From NORP240 sp038134485 (lineage in GTDB: Bacteria; Pseudomonadota; Gammaproteobacteria; Pseudomonadales; Pseudohongiellaceae), in NCBI GenBank assembly GCA_038134485.1, contig JAYPVG010000009.1:35935-99934 (forward strand): DNA of 64,000 nt, in the 5' to 3' direction. Below are positions 60,244-64,000 of this stretch, piece by piece (the first letter of the stretch is position 1; every line of letters begins with the position of its first letter). The translations under genes were made by a program, and so were the position numbers. The notes below the pieces were generated by a model, which searched no databases, was not told where the DNA came from, and saw only the letters and a program-made list of their open reading frames with translations.

Positions 60244-60996
60244 ATGCGGCGAAAACTGGTTGCCGGAAACTGGAAAATGTACGGTTCCAGGCGGTTTGTT
60301 GAGGACACGCTGGAGGCCGTTAAAAAGGCGACTGAAGGGAAGGCTGCAATAGATATTGCAATCTGTCCGACCCTGGTGCATCTGCCGCTTGCAGCAGAAA
60401 TAGTGCGCGGCAGTCAAATTGCGCTGGGTGCCCAGAATGTTTATCCGACAGATCAGGGAGCTTTTACTGGTGAAGTCTCTGCTCCTATGTTGGCGGAATT
60501 CAACGTTCGCTATGTGATTGTCGGACATTCCGAGCGGCGCCAACTGTTCGGTGAGACGGACGAGCAGGTGGCGGAGAAATTCGCTGCAGTGCTCGCTGCC
60601 GGCATGACGCCGATCCTCTGTGTAGGCGAGTCGTTGCAACAGCGAGAGCAGGGGGTAACCCGACAGGTCGTGCTGGCGCAGCTGGATGCGGCGCTCGGGC
60701 GAAACGGAACGGAAGCGTTTCAGCAGTCGGTTATTGCCTATGAGCCTGTCTGGGCGATTGGTACTGGCCAAACGGCCACACCGGAGCAGGCTCAGGAGGT
60801 CCATGCAGCCATTCGGCAGCACCTCGCCGAGCGAGATCGCGAGGCCGCAGAGCACTGCGCAATCCTTTATGGAGGCAGTGTAAACGCAGCAAATGCTGCA
60901 GAGTTGTTTGACCAGCCGGATATTGATGGCGGTCTGGTGGGAGGCGCGTCATTAAAAGCTGACGAATTTGCCTCAATTTGTGAAAGCGCGAGTTAA
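60244..60996 (+). CDS. tpiA: triose-phosphate isomerase
   Basis: 250 residues from ATG 60244; the longer open frame from 60187 is leader. Interconverts dihydroxyacetone phosphate and glyceraldehyde 3-phosphate. Lys11 in VAGNWKMYG, electrophile His95 in IVGHSERR, catalytic Glu167 in AYEPVWAIGTG, phosphate loop LYGGSVNAANA and GGLVGGASL. 185 bases separate it from glmM; secG starts 5 bases after its stop. Confidence 0.97.
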   Translation: MRRKLVAGNWKMYGSRRFVEDTLEAVKKATEGKAAIDIAICPTLVHLPLAAEIVRGSQIALGAQNVYPTDQGAFTGEVSAPMLAEFNVRYVIVGHSERRQLFGETDEQVAEKFAAVLAAGMTPILCVGESLQQREQGVTRQVVLAQLDAALGRNGTEAFQQSVIAYEPVWAIGTGQTATPEQAQEVHAAIRQHLAERDREAAEHCAILYGGSVNAANAAELFDQPDIDGGLVGGASLKADEFASICESAS

Positions 60997-61001
60997 AGAA
61001 T

Positions 61002-61385
61002 ATGCAATCATTTGTAGTCGTTATACACATCATAGTCGCCGTTGCCATTGTCGGTCTGGTATTGCTGCAACAGGGGAAGGGTGCTGATGCCGGTGCTTCA
61101 TTTGGATCTGGCGCCTCACAGACGGTATTTGGCGCCTCCGGTTCCGGTAACTTCCTCACCAGGGCAACTACCATCGCAGCCACGATTTTCTTCATTACCA
61201 GTCTGTCGCTGGCGATATTTGCCCGCGAGAACGCTGGTATGAGCAGCACGGCGGGCTTGCCGATAGTGAACGAAGCTCTGCTGGAAGAGGCAACTGCCGC
61301 GCAGTCAGACGATGTCCCGCTGCTGGATGCAGCGCCTCAAGCCCCGGCTGGTGACGACGTACCACCTGTTCCGCCTGGTAATTAG
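61002..61385 (+). CDS. secG: preprotein translocase subunit SecG
   Basis: 127 residues. Two transmembrane helices (about 3-22 and 52-72) around the conserved cytoplasmic loop LLQQGKGADAGASFGSGASQTVFGASGSGNFLTR. SecG assists SecYE-mediated export. The C-terminal part after residue 80 is variable and ends in a Pro/Asp-rich stretch. tRNA-Leu follows 37 bases later on the same strand. Confidence 0.95.
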   Translation: MQSFVVVIHIIVAVAIVGLVLLQQGKGADAGASFGSGASQTVFGASGSGNFLTRATTIAATIFFITSLSLAIFARENAGMSSTAGLPIVNEALLEEATAAQSDDVPLLDAAPQAPAGDDVPPVPPGN

Positions 61386-61422
61386 GCGCCCGTCCGCTGA
61401 GCAATCGCGAGTAATGATCAAT

Positions 61423-61508
61423 GCCGAAGTGGTGGAATTGGTAGACACGCTATCTTGAGGGGGTAGTGACCTACGGTCGTGCCGGTTCAAGTCCGGCCTT
61501 CGGCACCA
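61423..61508 (+). tRNA. tRNA-Leu (anticodon GAG)
   Basis: 86 bases with encoded CCA. Acceptor stem GCCGAAG pairs with CTTCGGC, discriminator A; D-arm with GTGGAATTGGTAGACAC; anticodon stem CTATC/GGTAG with loop TTGAGGG, anticodon GAG at 61457-61459; long class II variable arm GACC-TAC-GGTC; T-arm GCCGGTTCAAGTCCGGC. The location after secG matches leuU in E. coli. Its 3' part (GGTTCAAGTCC to CCA) is the kind of sequence used by tyrosine integrases. Confidence 0.97.
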
Positions 61509-61941
61509 TCAACCGCTACAAGCCGCGAAAAACGGTTCGTAGCACAGTGAGTTACAAGGAAGTTTCTCCTGATTCCTGCAACTATTCCTGCAACTCTGCG
61601 TACGCTGCGATTGGCTGCGCCCACACTTTCCTGCCTGTTCATTCTTTCCCCAGAGCGGATCATGGGGGGCACGGGGGAGATTTCGCAACATCTCAATGTA
61701 TTACCTGCCCGGATTTGCAGCGAGTGAAATTCGGATTGGGTATGGCCCCGTTCTGATTCCATCATTGCGTCAACGTCTAGGGGTGATTTTTCTGAGCTAC
61801 GCTTTTAGCTGATCTTCTATTTCCCTATTGATTGAACATCGCAGATAAAGTCTTACTGCGCACCGAGGTGAAATTCAACTTGGAGTTGGAATAAACCGGT
61901 ACAATCCATTGAGAAATTGATTTTCCTGGAGGAGGCGACTT
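61509..61941. other. gene-free stretch between tRNA-Leu and RTX protease
   Basis: 433 bases with no convincing gene. It contains an imperfect 11-base inverted repeat (61515-61525 with 61533-61543, loop CGAAAAA) just after the tRNA, a perfect 12-base tandem repeat (61572-61595), and a TACAAT (61900-61905) that could be a -10 for the RTX gene but lacks a good -35. No integrase or transposase fragment is recognisable. Confidence 0.5.
61572..61595. repeat. 12-base tandem direct repeat near tRNA-Leu
   Basis: ATTCCTGCAACT occurs twice head to tail without any mismatch, 64 bases beyond the tRNA 3' end. Paired direct repeats at such a place resemble arm-type integrase sites, but this is only a possibility. 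Confidence 0.6.
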
Positions 61942-64000
61942 TTGGCAGAGATAGACGGAACTGACAATGCTGACACTTTGAACGGCAGCCCGCTGGACGA
62001 CACCATCTGGGGGTACTCTGGGGACGATGTGATTAATGGGGGCGATGGTGCGGACAGAATTATCACCGGAGACGGCGCTGATACCGTATTCGGAGGTAAC
62101 GGTGACGATGAAGTTAATGGATATTTAACTGGACCGAATTCATGGACCTTTTACGCGGCAGCTGGTCCTCTCTTGATTTATGGCGAATCCGGAAATGACG
62201 TTCTTATCGGAAGCTCTTCAGCCGACCTCATCTATGGAGGCGCTGATCAAGATTTTCTGGCTGGTTATCAAGGCAACGATCAAGTTTTTGGTGATGAAGG
62301 CAATGACACCCTTCTTGGTGAACAGGGCAATGATTATCTTGACGGGGGCGATGGAGATGACGACCTGGATGGAGGCTCTGGCAATGACACCCTAGTGGGT
62401 GGGTCAGGAGCAGATGTATTGTGGGGCGCCCTAGGTAATGATCGGATAATTGGCGACGCTGGTAATGACACTTTATTGGGCGACGAAGGTGATGACCTAA
62501 TCGCGGGAGGTGATGGCGCAGATTGGATAGTCACAGGCAATGGCTTGGATACTGTGTATGCGGGAAGTGGAAATGACGACATTAATGGCTATTTGACTGG
62601 CCCTGATTCATGGAATTTTTACGAATCATCGGAAGCACTGGTTCTTTATGGGCAAGAAGGAGACGATTTCATTCATGGAGGTCAGTCACATGATTTTATT
62701 AGTGGAGGCGATGGTAATGATTCTCTTATTGGCGAGGAGGGTAATGACAAATTAGAGGGTGGTGACGATGACGATTATCTGGATGGAGGAGCTGGCGACG
62801 ACACACTGGTGGGCGGCTCCGGAATTGACGAATTATGGGGCGGTTCGGGGGATGACGTTTACGTAATAACCAGTAAAACATTTGACCTCTGGGATTCTGA
62901 TGGAAATGATATTGCCAATGTATTTGCAAATTTCGTAAAAATTCCGAGCGTTATTGAGAATATTAACCACATCAACGGCGCCCTGCCATTGCCCTACTGG
63001 ATAGATGCGTTGTTGCCCGATCGGGCGGGAATCTATTCATCATTCTTGGATGAAACGAGGACAGTTTACTTCGGCTTCCCCGAATCCATTCCCGGATATG
63101 ACAATGATCCGGAGAACGCAGAAGGATACGAATCATTCAACGATACACAGAAATCTTTCGTTCGTTCAGTTCTCGCCTACATAGAAAGTATTATCGATGT
63201 GAGGTTCGTAGAGACAACAAGCTTCAACCAACCGAACACAATCGCTCTTGCCAATAATCTTCAAGAACTCACCGCGGGGTATGCTCTTTACCCCGATGAG
63301 GCAGCAACAGGGTCAGACGTCTTTCTCGACGTAACCGATGAAAGTATTCTTAATCCTCAGGATGGTGACTACGCAGTTTTAACCTACATTCACGAACTTG
63401 GTCACGCACTGGGACTTAAACACCCCTTCAGCACCCCGGGTGCAAACGGTGAAGTGACTGAGCCCCCATATCTCTCTAATTCGGAGGACAACACTTCATG
63501 GACCGTCATGTCCTATGAAGAATACCCCGAAGATTATCATGCCGTATTTAAAGACCTCGATATTGCTGCGCTTCAATACGTTTACGGACCCAGTGCTGCA
63601 ACGAGAAATTCAGACACTGTCTATCGATTAAGCGAGTCTGATCCAAATTTTATATGGGATGGTGGGGGAACTGATACGATTGACGCCAGTCAAATCTCGT
63701 CATCCGTAACGATTTACCTTGAACCGGGATTTTGGGGTTTTATCGGTAACAGCAAGGCCGATTTAATCTCTGCATCTGGTCAGATTACCGTTAATTTCGG
63801 AACTATTATCGAGAATCTCATTGGCTCACAATTTGATGATGCGCTATTTGGTAATACAGACAATAACGTGATCGAAGGAGGTAGCGGCAACGACAGCATT
63901 ACTGGAAATGAAGGTAATGACACAATCAACGGCGGTGATGGCATCGATAAGGTGCTGTTCTCTGTAGAGCTGAGTAACTACACCATCACCCGTGCAGATA
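61942..64000 (+). CDS. RTX calcium-binding protein with serralysin-type M10 metalloprotease domain, 3' end outside window
   Basis: 686 codons are open from TTG 61942 to the window edge. GGAGG lies 6 bases upstream and an in-frame stop at 61918-61920 leaves no other start. There is no signal peptide, as expected for a type I secretion substrate. Residues about 5-310: RTX nonapeptides GGxGxDxLx (GGDGDDDLDGGSGNDTLVGG). Residues about 345-555: serralysin-like catalytic domain with YWIDALL, GDYAVLTYIHELGHALGLKH split as zinc motif HELGHALGLKH at 63391-63423, and Met-turn VMSYEE near 63505-63516. From about 630 on RTX repeats begin again. Serralysins carry repeats only after the protease. T1SS transporter genes are not in the window. 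Confidence 0.85.
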   Translation, partial: MAEIDGTDNADTLNGSPLDDTIWGYSGDDVINGGDGADRIITGDGADTVFGGNGDDEVNGYLTGPNSWTFYAAAGPLLIYGESGNDVLIGSSSADLIYGGADQDFLAGYQGNDQVFGDEGNDTLLGEQGNDYLDGGDGDDDLDGGSGNDTLVGGSGADVLWGALGNDRIIGDAGNDTLLGDEGDDLIAGGDGADWIVTGNGLDTVYAGSGNDDINGYLTGPDSWNFYESSEALVLYGQEGDDFIHGGQSHDFISGGDGNDSLIGEEGNDKLEGGDDDDYLDGGAGDDTLVGGSGIDELWGGSGDDVYVITSKTFDLWDSDGNDIANVFANFVKIPSVIENINHINGALPLPYWIDALLPDRAGIYSSFLDETRTVYFGFPESIPGYDNDPENAEGYESFNDTQKSFVRSVLAYIESIIDVRFVETTSFNQPNTIALANNLQELTAGYALYPDEAATGSDVFLDVTDESILNPQDGDYAVLTYIHELGHALGLKHPFSTPGANGEVTEPPYLSNSEDNTSWTVMSYEEYPEDYHAVFKDLDIAALQYVYGPSAATRNSDTVYRLSESDPNFIWDGGGTDTIDASQISSSVTIYLEPGFWGFIGNSKADLISASGQITVNFGTIIENLIGSQFDDALFGNTDNNVIEGGSGNDSITGNEGNDTINGGDGIDKVLFSVELSNYTITRAD
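61990..62860 (+). repeat. N-terminal RTX nonapeptide array with internal duplication
   Basis: About thirty 27-base units encode Gly/Asp-rich calcium-binding nonapeptides. On top of these there is a larger duplication: the block around NGYLTGPNSWTFY (62116) recurs as NGYLTGPDSWNFY (62584), 468 bases apart, while the later DLDGGSGNDTLVGG and YLDGGAGDDTLVGG blocks are 414 bases apart. The second copy is thus two nonapeptides shorter. Confidence 0.8.

Noticed and set aside
61466..61756. 96-codon frame running out of the tRNA-Leu gene
   Set aside because: Starts inside the tRNA, has no ribosome binding site and a Cys/Ser-rich sequence without family.
62334..62582. Antisense Pro/Ser-rich frame in the RTX array
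   Set aside because: It is the complement of Gly/Asp repeat codons and only reflects the repeat composition.
62260..62830. Regularly spaced short repeats resembling a CRISPR or minisatellite
   Set aside because: The 27-base period encodes RTX nonapeptides in one open frame, copies are degenerate and there are no unique spacers.

Overview
The window is a chromosomal stretch from a gammaproteobacterium. The evidence is the gene content and order: glnA/ntrBC, tatABC next to hisIE and ubiBJE, hslVU beside priA and rpmE, mrcA divergent from pilMNOPQ-aroK-aroB-damX, dapB-carAB-greA-yhbY-rlmE-ftsH-folP-glmM-tpiA-secG-tRNA-Leu. Protein sequences look like those of free-living, probably marine, gammaproteobacteria; I cannot name a genus. 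Nearly all of the window is ordinary vertically inherited core genome. Only the two ends look accessory.

Layout. (1) 1-5989: accessory metabolic block with two paralogous PQQ-type sugar dehydrogenases, a lipoprotein alpha/beta hydrolase, an unknown exported protein, a Tat-exported dienelactone-hydrolase-like protein, a PhnB/VOC protein and the relic of a sulfatase start. (2) 5979-10828: ctpA, gpmI, a membrane rhodanese, secB, trmL. (3) 10871-16968: nitrogen control: ntrC, ntrB and glnA on the minus strand with a recognisable sigma-54 promoter and NtrC sites, then thiI on the plus strand. (4) 17070-20950: small membrane protein, typA/bipA, proline iminopeptidase, dtd. (5) 20947-32220, all minus: tatCBA, hisE, hisI, ubiB, ubiJ, ubiE, a DUF971 protein, hslU, hslV, a SPOR-domain protein, priA. 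(6) 32455-33192: chorismate mutase and rpmE. (7) 33258-44807: mrcA divergent from the type IV pilus alignment operon pilMNOPQ, followed after a terminator by aroK, aroB and damX. (8) 44932-50715: hemE, folK, a short TonB-receptor-like outer membrane protein, comF (minus), dapB, carA. (9) 50778-61508: carB, greA, yhbY (minus), rlmE, ftsH, folP, glmM, tpiA, secG, tRNA-Leu(GAG). (10) 61509-64000: a gene-free stretch, then a large calcium-binding RTX protein with a serralysin-type M10 metalloprotease domain, open at the window edge.

How the parts work together: the tat operon can serve the Tat-signal hydrolase in region 1; NtrB/NtrC and glnA form a complete local nitrogen circuit whose cis elements are visible; ubiB/J/E make ubiquinone, the likely electron acceptor chain for the PQQ dehydrogenases; pilMNOPQ plus mrcA, damX and the second SPOR protein concern the cell envelope and septum; folP and folK belong to folate synthesis; glmM feeds cell wall precursors.

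The most interesting object is the RTX-M10 protein at 61942. It sits directly after tRNA-Leu(GAG), where rimP-nusA-infB would normally be expected, has RTX repeats on both sides of the protease domain, and carries an internal duplication. I found no CRISPR array, transposase, integrase or rRNA, and no clearly new multi-gene system. An unusual number of genes (eight) appear to start with TTG.
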